Counted from the first letter of the stretch, positions 52,988 through 64,000 are shown. The stretch is 64,000 nt of DNA from Bog-756 sp963730685 (GCA_963730685.1 CAVSSP010000004.1:372001-436000), one strand, 5' to 3'. Notes: generated from the sequence alone by a model not told the origin. A program made the numbers and translations.

Positions 52988-54150
52988 CCCCCGGATACGA
53001 GCACGTCGCCCCCCGCCGGCGGTGTGGGGTCGTCCACGGCGTCGAGCCAACCCTCGGGGAGTCGCACCGGCCGCGGGCCGTTGGTGTGCCCCCGGGCCAT
53101 GCGCAACGCCTCGTCCGGGAACGGGAGGTCGGACGGGAGGGTGTCGACCAGCCCGTGCACCTCGGCCAACGATCCCGCCTGGGCCAGCTGCCGTCGTACG
53201 GCGGACCCGACGGGGAACCCGGTCAGGTACCAGCCGGCGTGCTTGCGGAATTGGCGGATCCCGATGTCGTCCCCGAAGGAGCGGCACAGCAGCTCGGCGT
53301 GGTCGCGCATCATCGTCGAGATCGCGCCGAGTGACGGCGGGCCCTGGGCCGGTCGCCCGGCGAACGCGTCGGCCAGGTCCCGGAACAGCCAAGGACGTCC
53401 CAGGCATCCCCGGCCCACCACCACGCCGTCGCACCCGGTGGCGGTCACCATGGCCAGTGCGTCCGATGCCTCCCACAGGTCGCCGTTCCCGAGCACGGGG
53501 ATGGAGGCCACCGTCTCCTTGAGCCGGGCGATGGCCGTCCAGTCCGCCACTCCGGAGTAGAGCTGCTCGGCGGTCCGGGCGTGGAGGGCCAGGGCCGCCA
53601 CGCCCTCGTCCTCGGCGATCCGGCCGGCGTCGAGGTAGGTGAGGTGCCCGTCATCGATGCCGGTGCGCATCTTGACCGTGACCGGCACCGTCCCGGCGGC
53701 ATGGACGGCGGCGCCCACGATCGAGCGGAACAGGGCGGGGTGGGCGGGGAGTGCCGCCCCCGCCCCCTGGCGGGTCACCTTGCCGGCCGGGCACCCGAAG
53801 TTGAGATCGATGTGGTCCACCCCGACCTCGTCGACCAGGCGGCGCACGGCCGCACCCATCACCCCGGGGTCGACGCCGCACAGCTGGACGCTGCGCACCG
53901 GCTCGTCATCGGCGAACGCCGCCATCGCCATCGTCTTGGCATTCCCTTCCACCAGGGCCCGGGCGGTGACCATCTCGCTGACGGTGAGCACCGCTCCGAA
54001 GGAGCGGCACAGGCGCCGGAAGGCGACATTGGTCACCCCGGCCATCGGCGCCAGCACCACCGGCGGATCGACGGCGAGCGTTCCGAGCTTGAGGCCGACG
54101 ACGGCCGGTCGCCCGCCTGTCGAGGGGAGTCCGCCCCGGGGCTCGGTCAT
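52984..54150 (-). CDS. dus: tRNA-dihydrouridine synthase
   Basis: 388 aa FMN enzyme reducing uridines in tRNA. VVLAPMAGVTNVAFRRLCR, VQLCGVDPGVMGAAVRRLVD, DLNFGCPAGKVTRQGAGAAL with the catalytic Cys, VTVKMRTGIDD and VLGNGDLWEASDAL are diagnostic of DusB-like enzymes. The motif after the Cys reads AGKVTRQGAGAAL rather than the usual PKVTRKGGGAAL. Start and stop overlap both neighbours by 4 nt. Confidence 0.9.
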   Translation of the reverse strand: MTEPRGGLPSTGGRPAVVGLKLGTLAVDPPVVLAPMAGVTNVAFRRLCRSFGAVLTVSEMVTARALVEGNAKTMAMAAFADDEPVRSVQLCGVDPGVMGAAVRRLVDEVGVDHIDLNFGCPAGKVTRQGAGAALPAHPALFRSIVGAAVHAAGTVPVTVKMRTGIDDGHLTYLDAGRIAEDEGVAALALHARTAEQLYSGVADWTAIARLKETVASIPVLGNGDLWEASDALAMVTATGCDGVVVGRGCLGRPWLFRDLADAFAGRPAQGPPSLGAISTMMRDHAELLCRSFGDDIGIRQFRKHAGWYLTGFPVGSAVRRQLAQAGSLAEVHGLVDTLPSDLPFPDEALRMARGHTNGPRPVRLPEGWLDAVDDPTPPAGGDVLVSGG

Positions 54151-54752
54151 GGGCGCCGGTCCACCCAGAGGTCGGTGATGGGAATGCCCAGCTCGACGAG
54201 GAGCGCCCGCACCAGCGGCAGGGACAGCCCGATCACGTTGCCGGGATCGCCGTCCACGCCGTCGATGAACGGCGCCGACCGCCCGTCCAGGGTGAAGGCG
54301 CCCGCAACCCCCATCGCCTCTCCGGTGGCCAGGTATGCGTCCAGCTCGGCGTCGGTGGTGACTCCGAAGCGGACGGTGGTGGCGGCGACGCCGACGACCT
54401 GGTCCCCGGTCCGTTCGTCGAGGACGCAGTGGCCGGTGAACAGGGTGCCCGATCGGCCCCGCATCGCCGTGAGCCACGCTCTGGCCTGCCGGGACGAGGT
54501 GGGCTTGCCGTGGGGCCGGCCGTCGAACTCCAGCATGGAGTCGCACCCCACGACCACGGCGTCGCCCGAGGGATCGGCGACCGCCCTGGCCTTGCGCTCG
54601 GCCAGGATGGCCACCATCGCTTCGGTGCCGACGGGTCCGACGTCGTCCTCGTCCACGCCGCTGACCACCACCTTGGGGTCGAATCCGGCGTCCACCAGGA
54701 GTCTCAGCCGGGCCGGTGACCCCGATGCGAGCACCAGCGAGCGTCGGGCCAT
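54147..54752 (-). CDS. maf: Maf-family nucleoside triphosphate pyrophosphatase
   Basis: 201 aa. Starts MARRSLVLASGSPARLRLL, the Maf signature (SxSPxR). DAVVVGCDSMLEFDG and GKPTSSRQARAWLTAMRGRSG follow, as does DGRSAPFIDGVDGDPGNVIGLSLPLV, shown as separate blocks. It hydrolyses non-canonical or modified NTPs such as dTTP, UTP or m7GTP. The shorter ATG is preferred over the upstream in-frame ATG because it begins at the fold. First gene of a coupled operon with dus. Confidence 0.9.
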   Translation of the reverse strand: MARRSLVLASGSPARLRLLVDAGFDPKVVVSGVDEDDVGPVGTEAMVAILAERKARAVADPSGDAVVVGCDSMLEFDGRPHGKPTSSRQARAWLTAMRGRSGTLFTGHCVLDERTGDQVVGVAATTVRFGVTTDAELDAYLATGEAMGVAGAFTLDGRSAPFIDGVDGDPGNVIGLSLPLVRALLVELGIPITDLWVDRRP

Positions 54753-54823
54753 GCCCCAGAGCGTAGGCGGACGACCCGGTACCGGCGATCGCACGGAGGC
54801 CTCGGATGCGCGATCCTGGGGGA

Positions 54824-55105
54824 ATGACCGACACCGGCATCACCGTCGCACCGACCCAGGTCGATCCGGAGCTCGACGGCGATCACGAACGGATGTCCCA
54901 CATCGTGTTGGAGGGGTTCAAACCGGAGAAGGGCGACTTCGTCTCGGCCGGGCCGTCCGTGGTGGAGGGAATGGTGAACGGCACCGCCGTCAAGGCGCTG
55001 TGCGGGAAGATCTGGGTTCCGGGCCGCAACCCCAAGCGCTACCCGATCTGCCCCACCTGCAAGGAGATCGCCGAGGCCCGGGGTTGGAAGATCCCGGCTG
55101 GCTGA
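54824..55105 (+). CDS. DUF3039 protein
   Basis: 93 aa, conserved in Actinomycetota, function unknown. The C-terminus has a zinc-knuckle-like pattern: ALCGKIWVPGRNPKRYPICP with TCKEI, three Cys in all. The ATG at 54824 follows a GGGGGA ribosome-like site directly; an upstream ATG (54806) would add six residues. Divergent from maf. Confidence 0.85.
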   Translation: MTDTGITVAPTQVDPELDGDHERMSHIVLEGFKPEKGDFVSAGPSVVEGMVNGTAVKALCGKIWVPGRNPKRYPICPTCKEIAEARGWKIPAG

Positions 55106-55170
55106 CCCGGGGCGCCCTCCGGCATCCCCGAGCGCATACCGCCGGTGGCCGGCCACCACACCGCACCGGG

Positions 55171-55380
55171 TCAGGCCGCCCCCAGCGCACCGTGATCGCG
55201 GCAGTGGGCCCGGTACCCGCCGGGTGAGACCGCCACGGTCAGCCGGCGACCGCACACCGGGCAGAAACGGGGCGGGTCGAGCGGGCGCACGCACCCCCCG
55301 CACTGGGCCGCAGCCGCCCCACAGCCGGTGCAGTAGGCGCTGGTTCCTGCCCTTCCACCGCCGGAACCACCGGTGCTCAC
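55171..55380 (-). CDS. bsaP: Biotin synthase auxiliary protein
   Basis: 69 aa with two Cys pairs (YCTGCG, QCGGC) and RFCPVCGRRL followed by a CRDHG end. This matches BsaP, the actinobacterial auxiliary protein thought to repair the auxiliary iron-sulfur cluster of BioB. The GTG start is 7 nt downstream of the bioB stop, the gene order seen across Actinomycetota. Confidence 0.82.
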   Translation of the reverse strand: MSTGGSGGGRAGTSAYCTGCGAAAAQCGGCVRPLDPPRFCPVCGRRLTVAVSPGGYRAHCRDHGALGAA

Positions 55381-55387
55381 GCCAGGG

Positions 55388-56494
55388 TCACAGGATGCCG
55401 GTGAGCGCGCCCACCGGCATCCGCAGATCGGAGAGCATCTGGAGGTCCTCGTCGGCGGATCGGCCCAGTGTGGTGAGGTAGTTCCCGACGATCAGGGCGT
55501 TGATTCCCGAGGTCATCCCCATCGACTGGAGCTCCCGGAGCGTCACCTCGCGCCCGCCGGCATACCGCAGGATCACGCCGGGGAGCCCCAGACGGAACAG
55601 GGCGATCCAGCGGATCGCCTCCCACGCCGCCACCGGCTGTGCTTCCCCCAGCGGCGTGCCCGGACGCGGGTTCAAGAAGTTGAGGGGCACCTCGGTCGGG
55701 TCGAGCTCTTGGAGCTGGACCAGCAGCTCGATGCGCTGCTGGTCGGTCTCGCCCATCCCGATCAGCGCACCACAGCACAGCTCCATGCCGTGATCGCGCA
55801 CCAGCCGGCACGTCTCCTGGCGCTCCTCCCACGTGTGGGTGGTCACGACCTTGCGAAAGAAGGAACGGGACGTCTCGAGGTTGTGGTTGTAGCGGTGCAC
55901 CCCTCCGGCTGCGAAACGTCGGGCCTGTTCGTCGGTCAGGAGGCCGGCGCTGACGGCGACGTTCAGACCGGTGCGCTCGTGGACGATCGGGACCAGCTCG
56001 AGGATCCGCTGCATGGTGCGCTCGTCGGGACCCCGCACGGCCAGCACGATGCAGAACTCCGAGGCGCCGGCGGCCTTCGTCTCCTCGGCCGCCTGCAGCA
56101 CCTCGTCGGTGTCGAGGAACGGCGTGGCCTTCACCGGGGTGTCGAACCGGGAGGACTGGGAGCAGAAGTGGCAGTCCTCGGGGCAGCCCCCGGTCTTCGC
56201 CGACAGGATCCCCTCCACCTCGACCTCGGGACCGCACCACGCCAGCCGCACCTGGTGGGCCAGCGCCGCCAGCGAGGTCACCCACTGGTCGGTCAATCCG
56301 GCCAGGTCGGTGAGCTCTGGTGCGGTCAGGAGCCGGCGCTCGTCGATGAGCGCCGTCTCGGCGGCCCGCAGTCGGGCCCGGGCCAGGGCTGGATCCACGT
56401 CGGGCCGGTCCACCGCCGGGCCACTGCGGCGCAGGTTGGGCGCCGAGAGGGCCACGGTGGTACGGATGGGGGTGTCAGTGGTGTCGCCGGGCAT
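55388..56494 (-). CDS. bioB: Biotin synthase
   Basis: 368 aa radical-SAM enzyme inserting sulfur into dethiobiotin. The [4Fe-4S] motif CPEDCHFCSQSSRF is preceded by GGILSAKTGG-type sequence (VEGILSAKTGG). RYNHNLETSRSFF, GALIGMGETDQQRIELL and PLNFLNPRPGTPL are standard blocks. I chose the ATG at 56494 because upstream codons show no family match. It is divergent from an acyl-CoA dehydrogenase gene and followed by bsaP. Confidence 0.93.
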   Translation of the reverse strand: MPGDTTDTPIRTTVALSAPNLRRSGPAVDRPDVDPALARARLRAAETALIDERRLLTAPELTDLAGLTDQWVTSLAALAHQVRLAWCGPEVEVEGILSAKTGGCPEDCHFCSQSSRFDTPVKATPFLDTDEVLQAAEETKAAGASEFCIVLAVRGPDERTMQRILELVPIVHERTGLNVAVSAGLLTDEQARRFAAGGVHRYNHNLETSRSFFRKVVTTHTWEERQETCRLVRDHGMELCCGALIGMGETDQQRIELLVQLQELDPTEVPLNFLNPRPGTPLGEAQPVAAWEAIRWIALFRLGLPGVILRYAGGREVTLRELQSMGMTSGINALIVGNYLTTLGRSADEDLQMLSDLRMPVGALTGIL

Positions 56495-56549
56495 GCCGTT
56501 ACGGTAGTTGGCCGGCGGGTCCAGCAGAAAAAGACGACAGGGGAACATC

Positions 56550-57849
56550 GTGGCATGGGACTTTTCGACCGAGCCGGAATTCGAGCTGCAGCTGGCCTGG
56601 ATGCGCCAGTTCGTGCGGGACGAGATCTTCCCGCTCGAGACCCTGGACCTCACCCATGAGGTCCTCATCGAGGCGGTGAAACCCCTGCAGGAGGAGGTCA
56701 AGGGGCGAGGGCTGTGGGCCTCCCATCTCCCTCCGGAGCTCGGGGGCGGGGGGTTCGGGCAGGTCAAGTTGGGCCTGATGCACGAGATCCTCGGTCAGAC
56801 GCCCTACGGACCGGTGGTCTTCGGCAACAATGCACCCGACTCGGGCAACGCCGAGCTGCTGGCCATCGGCATCGAGTCGTCCGGCCGGGAGGAGCAGCGC
56901 GAGCGATGGCTCCTGCCCCTGCTTGGATGGACGGATGCGGAGCGGGTTCTCCATGACCGAGCCCGGGGCCGGCGCCGACCCGACCATGATCGCCACGACG
57001 GCGGTCCGGGACGGCGACGAGTGGGTGATCGACGGCCACAAATGGTTCACGTCCAACGGTTCGGTGGCCGATTTCCTCATCGTCATGGCGGTGACCAACC
57101 CGGACGTCCATCCCTACCAGGGGTGCTCGATGATCGTGGTGCCGGCCGACGCGCCCGGTGTGGACATCGTGCGCGACGTGGCGACGATGGAGGACCCCGT
57201 CGAGCACTTCGGAAAGTTCGGTGGCCATGCCGAGATCCGCTACCGCGAGGTCCGGGTGCCCTACGAGAACCTGATCGGCGTGGAGGGGGAGGGGTTCCTC
57301 CTGGCGCAGAAGCGGCTGGGACCGGGTCGGATCCACCACTGCATGCGCTGGCTGGGCCAGTCCCGTCGTGCCTTCGACATGCTGTGCGAGCGGGCGGTCT
57401 CACGGACCACCCACCATTCCCTGCTGGCCGAGAAGCAGACCATCCAGAATTGGGTGGCGGACTCCTTGGCCGAGATGACCGCGGCCCGCCTCATGACCTT
57501 GTTCGCGGCATGGAAGATGGACACCGAGGGTGCGTCGGCGGCGCGGGTGGAGATCGCCATGATCAAGTACTACGGAGCAGGCGTCCTCTACAACGTGATC
57601 GACCGGGCCATCCAGGTGCACGGCGCCCTGGGCTTCTCCACCGACCTCCCGCTCGAGTCGATGTACCGCCACGCCCGCGCCGCCCGCATCTACGACGGGC
57701 CGGACGAGGTGCACAAGGTGACGGTGGCCCGCCAGACCCTCAAGGGATACAAGCCGGTGGAGGTCCCGAGCGAGCACGTCCCGACCCGGCGGGCCGATGC
57801 CCGGCAACGCTTCGCCCATCTGCTGGAGGTGGAGACGGCCGACCGCTGA
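56550..57849 (+). CDS. Acyl-CoA dehydrogenase, frame broken near 56,924
   Basis: About 432 aa after correction. The GTG (VAWDFSTEPEFELQLAWMRQ) has AGGGGA upstream. The frame shifts at ERWLLPLL; deleting one T from CTGCTTGGATGG gives LLDGRMRSGFSMTEPGAGAD. Then VIDGHKWFTSNGSVADFLIV, LGPGRIHHCMRWLGQ and IYDGPDEVHKVTVARQ show an ACAD of the branched or medium-chain type with the ACAD10/11-like KWFTSN block. It probably works with the downstream, convergent enoyl-CoA hydratase in beta-oxidation. Confidence 0.88.
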
Positions 57850-57884
57850 GGCCAGGACCTGCGCTCCCCGGGCGGGCGAACGGG

Positions 57885-58746
57885 TCAGCCCGGGGGGCGC
57901 AGGTCGCCGAAGGAGGGTGGCCGCTTCTCCCGCAGGGCGGCGACCCCCTCGCGGTAGTCGGGACCGGCCATCATCGGATCGAGGAGCTCTTCGGCCGCGC
58001 GGACGGCCTCGGCCGCCGTCAGGTGGAAGGCGTCGTAGACCTGGAGTTTGGAGGCGGCCATCGAGGCCGGGGAGACGGTGGTGGCCAGCGTCCGGGCGTA
58101 GTCGTGGGCGCGGTCGGCGAGCTCGTGGTCGTCGACCACGGCACTGACGAGGCCCAGGGCGAGCGCCTCGTCGGCCAGTGATCGTGCGACTCGAGACGAT
58201 GAGCTCGAGCGCTCGGGAGAGCCCGATCAGCCGGGGGAGCAGCCAGGCCAGACCGAATGCGCACGGGAGGCCGAGCTTCCCGTGCGCCGTGGTCAGCCTG
58301 GCCCCGGCGGCGGCGATCCGCACGTCGCAGTAGCAGCTCAGGGCGAATCCGACCCCGGCTGCCGGTCCGTTGATGGCGGCGATGATCGGCTTGGGGATAC
58401 CGAAGTGGTAGGCCAACTCGGCATCGAACTCGGGCCGGACCCCGAACCCCGGGGTGGCCGGGCCGTCGGCATCCCAGGAGCGGTAGGTGCCACGGGCGGC
58501 GTGCCCGGCCAGGTCGTCGGAGTCGGCGCCGGCGCAGAACCCCCGACCGCTCCCGGTCACCACGATGGCCCGGACGTCAGGGTCATCCGATGCCAGCTGC
58601 AGCAACCCGCGGTACTCCGAGTTCATCCTGCTCGTCCAGGCGTTGAGGCGCTCTGGACGGTCGAGGGTGATGGTGGCGACCTGGTGGCGGACCTCGTAGC
58701 GGGTGGCCTCGAGCCCGGACGGGCCGGACGGTTCCGGGGACGTCAC
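57885..58746 (-). CDS. Enoyl-CoA hydratase/isomerase, frame broken near 58,175
   Basis: About 286 aa after correction. The crotonase fold is seen in ITLDRPERLNAWTSRM, VVTGSGRGFCAGADSDDLAG (the oxyanion-hole GAD) and INGPAAGVGFALSCYCDVRI. The frame changes after LIVSSRTIT; removing one G restores TITADEALALGLVSAVVDDH, and MVDDHELADRAHDYARTLA to LREKRPPSFGDLRPPG completes the C-terminus. It hydrates 2-enoyl-CoA or isomerises it. Confidence 0.86.
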
Positions 58747-58806
58747 CCGTGCCGGGGTCCGCGACCGCCCCGCCCGCTACGGACCGCGGTAGCCATGGGG
58801 TCGGGA

Positions 58807-60255
<1,449 letters not shown>

Positions 60256-60590
60256 GGGGCTCCTTCGTCGGGCCCGGCCACACACTGAGGACGGGCAATC
60301 GTAGGCACGCGGGTCCTGCTTGACCGCGTCTGACCGGACCGGGGTCGGTTGGACCAGGTGCGAGAGGTCCGTTCGCCCCGGATCCGACCCCCGCATCGTA
60401 GCCCACCGGGCCGGGAACCGGGCCGGTGGGCCCCCCGGACCCGACCGATGGGGCGCGGGGAGGCGGTGGGGCCGCCCCCGCCCGGGGATTCCCCGATCGA
60501 TCCTCGGGGCACGCCGCAGCGGGCCGCTACCATCGGCCTGCACGGAGCCCGTCGAGGCCGCCCGTGCGCGAGCGATAGGGGAGAACCTTG
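60256..60590. other. Intergenic region between ahcY and the beta-helix gene
   Basis: No gene is seen. On the minus strand two TACGAT hexamers (60298-60303 and 60395-60400) are -10 candidates for ahcY. The downstream one would give a leader of about 36 nt containing AAGGAG. I see no SAH-riboswitch core. GGGGAG before GTG 60591 serves the plus-strand gene. Confidence 0.4.
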
Positions 60591-62292
60591 GTGGGACGAC
60601 CGACAGCGAAGAGACCGGGATTCCGTCGGCACCGTGGCACCCCGACGACAAGACGGTGGCGGGGGACCCTCACGCTCCTCGCCACGTGCGTCATCGGTGG
60701 TGGCGCACTCGCCGCCTGCAGCTCTTCGTCCGGATCGGCCTCCTCCACCACCGCGCTCGGGCAGCGCCGTCCTGCTCGTCGGGACCTTCGCCGGCCACGC
60801 CGGCAACTACAAGACCATCCAGTCGGCCGTCGATGCCGCCAAGCCGGGGGACTGGGTCCTCGTGGCGCCGGGGGACTACCACGAGAACGCCGACGAGTCG
60901 GGCGTGAAGACGGACCCGACCCATGGGGACATGGGCGGGGTGATGATCACCACCTCGGGGATCCATCTGCGCGGCATGGACCGGTCGACGGTCATCGTGG
61001 ACGGCACCAAGGACGGCTCGTCCGGTGCGTGCAGCGCCGACCCGAGCGCGCAGAACTTCGGGGCGGCCGGCAGTGACGGGAAGGCGGTGGGCCGCAACGG
61101 CATCATGGTGTGGAAGGCCGACGACGTCACCGTCGACAACCTCACCGCCTGCAACTTCCTCGCCGGCACCGGCGACTCGGGCAACGAGATCTGGTGGAAC
61201 GGGGGAGCCGACAGCGGAAAGGTCGGGCTGAAGGGGTACTCGGGAAGCTATCTGACGGCGACGTCGACGTACTTCAGCAACCAGGGCACCGCCGACCAGC
61301 AGGAGGCGACCGCTGCCCAGTACGGCATCTTCTCGTCCAACGCCCAGGGCCCGGGTACCTGGAACCAGCTGTATGCCAGCAACTTCAACGACTCGGGCAT
61401 GTACGTCGGCGCATGCCTGCAGGTGTGTGGCATCACCATCGACCACGCGTGGATGGAGTTCAACGCACTCGGTTACTCGGGAACCAATTCGGGCGGCGCG
61501 GTCGTGGTGGAGAACTCACAGTTCGACAACAACCAGGACGGCTTCGACACCAACACCCAGATCGACGGAGACCCGCCGGCCCCGCAGAACGGCGCCTGCC
61601 CGGGCAACGGGACCAGCCCCATCACCCACACCCATTCGTGCTGGGTGTTCATGCACAACAACGTGCATGACAACAACAACCCCAACGTGCCCGAGGCGGG
61701 GAACGCCGCCGCCGGTCCTACCGGAACGGGAATGACCCTGTCGGGCGGTCGCAACGACACGGTGATGGACAACACCTTCAGCAACAACGGGGCATGGGGG
61801 TTCTTGATGGTCCCCTACCCGGACTCGGGCACACCGTCGCTCAACCAGTCGTGTCCGGCCACGGGAGGCGTGGAGACGCCCGGGTTCGGCTGCGTGTACG
61901 ACCCGATGTCCAACGCCTTGAAGGACAACACCTTCAGCCACAACGGCTACCTGGGGAACCCGGGGAACGCCGACTACGGCCAGATCGTCCTCGACCCCGG
62001 CCAACCCCAGAACTGCTACTCGGGCAACGTCGCACCCAACGGCAGCGTGCCCTCCAACCTCGAACAGCTGCAGCCGACGTGCGGGAAGATCACCACCGCC
62101 GCCAACACGGGCGGTCCACTGCTGGCCCAGGTGCTGTGCGACACCGGGTTCAGCGCCTGCCCGGCCGGCGCCAACTATCCCGTGCGCACCGGGGTGGTCA
62201 TGCACCCGCTGCCCCAGGGTCTGGGCACCATGCCCGACCCGTGCTCGGGGGTGCCGTCCAACCCGTGGTGCCAGGGCGGCAAACCGGTCTGA
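60591..62292 (+). CDS. Exported right-handed parallel beta-helix lipoprotein, frame broken near 60,756
   Basis: About 566 aa after correction. The N-terminus has a lipoprotein signal (TLTLLATCVIGGGALAAC) in one frame, then the rest in the next frame from SGSAVLLVGTF. One extra base at about 60,751-60,760 accounts for it. The body has repeated short beta-strands with Asn ladders and right-handed parallel beta-helix repeats (GIMVWKADDVTVDNLTACNF, GYSGTNSGGAVVVENSQFDN, NNVHDNNNPNVPEAG), like pectin lyase or polysaccharide-binding proteins. Catalytic residues cannot be assigned. The adjacent GH3 enzyme suggests polysaccharide use. Confidence 0.75.
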
Positions 62293-62329
62293 ACCGCCTC
62301 CGTGGGCCGGCCCGGTTCGTCTCGCGCCA

Positions 62330-64000
62330 TCAGGGCGCGGACGAGGGGGCGGGCAGGGTGAAGGACAGGGGAAGGTCGGAGGACGACTGCCCGACAGCCA
62401 CCGTGTAGTTGCCCGGCACCGTGGTCCAGCCACCCTGGAGGTAGGCGGCGAACGCGGTGGACGGGATGGACATCGTCACCGTCCGGGTCCGCCCGGGGGC
62501 CACCGCCACGGAGGCGAACGCCGCCAGCTGGGCGGGGGGCTCGTCGGCGGCGGCCGGCTGGGTGACGTAGGCCTCGGGAACGGCGATGCCCGCCCGTCGT
62601 CCGGTGTTGGTGACCGCGACGGTCAGGCTCACCCCACCGCCCACGTCGGCGTGGCGACGCAGATGGCTCAGGGTGAACCGGGTGTAGGAGAGCCCGAAGC
62701 CGAAGGGGAACAAGGGCCGCACGCCGGTGGCGTGGTCGTAGCGGTAGCCGATGTCGAGGCCCTCGGAGTAGGTGGAGGTCAATGCCACACCGGGCCACTG
62801 CGCCGCCGTGTCGATCGGCGAGGCAGCCTGGTCGGCAGGAAACGTGATCGGCAGTCGGCCGGCCGGGTCGACGTCCCCGAAGAGGAGGGCGGCGATGGAG
62901 GCGCCGTCCTGTTCGCCCGGGTACCAGCCCTCCACGACGGCGGCCACACGGTGGAGCCACGGCATCAGCACGGGGCCGCCGGTGTTCAGGACCACCACGG
63001 TCCGGGGGTTGGCGGAGGCGACCGCGTCGATGAGGGCGTTCTCGTCGCCGGGGAGGGAGAGCGACGGCCGGTCGAACGACTCGGAGTTGAAATCGCCGGC
63101 GAAGACCACCGCCGTGTGCGCCGATGCGGCCGCCCTGGCCGCCGCCGCGATCTGGCCGCTGACGTACTGCCAGCCCAGGGTGAACGTGCCTGGCACCACG
63201 GTCGACTCACCCGACGGTGTCGTCTTGTCGATGGGCTCCCAGGCCAGGTGGACCCGGTAGTGCCGCCCGGCCGTCAACGACACCGTCTGGGACCACCGGC
63301 CCAGCCCGTGGGCGAGCGGGTCGGAGACCGCCGGCGCCCCGTCGAGGGAGAGGCTGGCCGTCCCGGGTCCCTGGAGCGAGACCGTGTAGAGGCCCGTCCG
63401 AAGCGGTGTGAGCGTCCCGGTGAACGTGGCGGCGGCGTCCGTCCACCCCGCCGGCAGGATGACCCGGGTCCGGGTGGGTGAGGTGGCCGCACCCAGCGAT
63501 AGTCCGCCCCGACCCAGGGAGATCGCGTGGGTGGACCGCTCCACCGGCGGGAGCGACGCCGAGCCGCCCAGTCGTGGCTTGATCGCCGGGTGGGGGCTCA
63601 ACTGCAGGTCGGCCGTGGGCTCGACCATCTCGATCGACTGGGCGGCCCCGGAATCGGAGTCCGTCCGGGTCAGTGTCAGGGTGAGGCCGTGCGCACCCCC
63701 CGACGCCGGGGTCAGCAAGCTGGTGGGGACGGCGGGCAGATTCCGGGTGGTGCTCCCCCCGTTGACGTAGGTGATCCTGGCCCCGGAGCCCACCCGCTGA
63801 CGGATGGCCTGCAGGGGTGTGGAGACGAAGGGGGCGACGACCCTGGAGCTGCCGTAGCCGGTGGTGACCGGCGCCGTCGAGGCGTCTGCCCCGATGACGG
63901 CCAGGGACCGGTCCGGTGAGGGGGAGAGGGGGAGGACACGGCCCTGGTTCTGGAGCAGCACGGCGGAGCGCTCGGCGACCTGCAGGGCGAAGTCGGTGTG
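62330..64000 (-). CDS. GH3 glycosidase with PA14 insertion, N-terminus outside window
   Basis: 556 residues are visible, the start lies beyond 64,000. It begins in AVLLQNQGRVLPLSPSPDRS, typical of the GH3 second domain. A PA14-like insertion (FTGTLTPLRTGLYTVSLQGPG) precedes VFAGDFNSESFDRPSLSLPG and NPRTVVVLNTGGPVLMPWL, and the C-terminal PFGFGLSYTRF with a fibronectin III-like end. The nucleophile domain is missing from view. The PA14 insertion is found in secreted beta-glucosidases/beta-glucan hydrolases. It converges on the beta-helix lipoprotein gene. Confidence 0.88.
   Translation of the reverse strand, partial: HTDFALQVAERSAVLLQNQGRVLPLSPSPDRSLAVIGADASTAPVTTGYGSSRVVAPFVSTPLQAIRQRVGSGARITYVNGGSTTRNLPAVPTSLLTPASGGAHGLTLTLTRTDSDSGAAQSIEMVEPTADLQLSPHPAIKPRLGGSASLPPVERSTHAISLGRGGLSLGAATSPTRTRVILPAGWTDAAATFTGTLTPLRTGLYTVSLQGPGTASLSLDGAPAVSDPLAHGLGRWSQTVSLTAGRHYRVHLAWEPIDKTTPSGESTVVPGTFTLGWQYVSGQIAAAARAAASAHTAVVFAGDFNSESFDRPSLSLPGDENALIDAVASANPRTVVVLNTGGPVLMPWLHRVAAVVEGWYPGEQDGASIAALLFGDVDPAGRLPITFPADQAASPIDTAAQWPGVALTSTYSEGLDIGYRYDHATGVRPLFPFGFGLSYTRFTLSHLRRHADVGGGVSLTVAVTNTGRRAGIAVPEAYVTQPAAADEPPAQLAAFASVAVAPGRTRTVTMSIPSTAFAAYLQGGWTTVPGNYTVAVGQSSSDLPLSFTLPAPSSAP

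Noticed and set aside
60256..60400. SAH riboswitch upstream of ahcY
   Set aside because: I could not find the conserved core of that riboswitch in the minus-strand leader.

Overview
The window is very GC-rich, with strong G/C bias at third codon positions, densely packed genes, and many GTG starts and ATGA/GTGA overlaps. It carries F420 genes (cofD, cofE), an actinobacterial-type biotin synthase with its auxiliary protein, and a gene order (cofD/cofE, envelope glycosyltransferases, manB, Trm112-like, SIS isomerase, hpf, secA, prfB, ftsE, ftsX) that echoes the fbiA-manB-secA neighbourhood of other Actinomycetota. The GYW..DGG(I/V)FSFGDA repeats and the many near-leaderless starts make me favour a member of class Acidimicrobiia. 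That placement is inference.

Layout. 1-1.3 kb: coenzyme F420 side-chain genes. 1.4-7.7 kb: three GT4 glycosyltransferases, an exported dimethylformamidase-beta-like protein and a GDP-sugar reductase. 7.8-17.5 kb: a small coiled-coil protein, a giant GT2 membrane glycosyltransferase with its DUF5719 partner, a secreted repeat protein, a GH3 glycosidase and a VOC protein. 17.7-24.3 kb: ftsH, a CPBP protease, a GT-C-like membrane protein and a LON-domain protein. 24.4-28.9 kb: a repeat-bearing amidase, then manB, Trm112-like and SIS isomerase genes for sugar phosphates. 28.9-35.7 kb: a candidate structured RNA (raiA-like) ahead of a short hpf, then secA, prfB, ftsE and ftsX. 35.7-43.5 kb: lipase, serine hydrolase, a DJ-1/AraC pair, a sugar nucleotidyltransferase, and a CoA ligase with an acyl-CoA dehydrogenase. 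43.5-47.4 kb: an archaeal-type riboflavin synthase and bioA-bioF-bioD. 47.4-55 kb: an SCO6745-like gene, an NfeD-like/SPFH pair, an ABC-F ATPase, a DUF2867-dus-maf operon and a DUF3039 protein. 55.2-58.7 kb: bsaP-bioB and fatty acid beta-oxidation genes. 58.8-64 kb: ahcY, a beta-helix lipoprotein and a truncated GH3/PA14 glycosidase.

The main themes are sugar-nucleotide and surface polysaccharide production (manB, SIS, RmlA-like, Rmd-like, GTs), protein export and division (secA, ftsEX, ftsH), cofactors (F420, biotin, riboflavin) and fatty-acid turnover.

Nine otherwise intact genes, including the essential secA, carry reading-frame breaks. I count twelve, of which eleven look like a single extra base, often in short homopolymers. 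I read these as residual sequencing or assembly indels, not gene decay. I therefore annotate the joined genes and mark the break positions. The most notable biology is the archaeal-type riboflavin synthase, the candidate raiA-type RNA, a secreted protein with alternating cysteine-loop repeats, and the widespread near-leaderless start signals.
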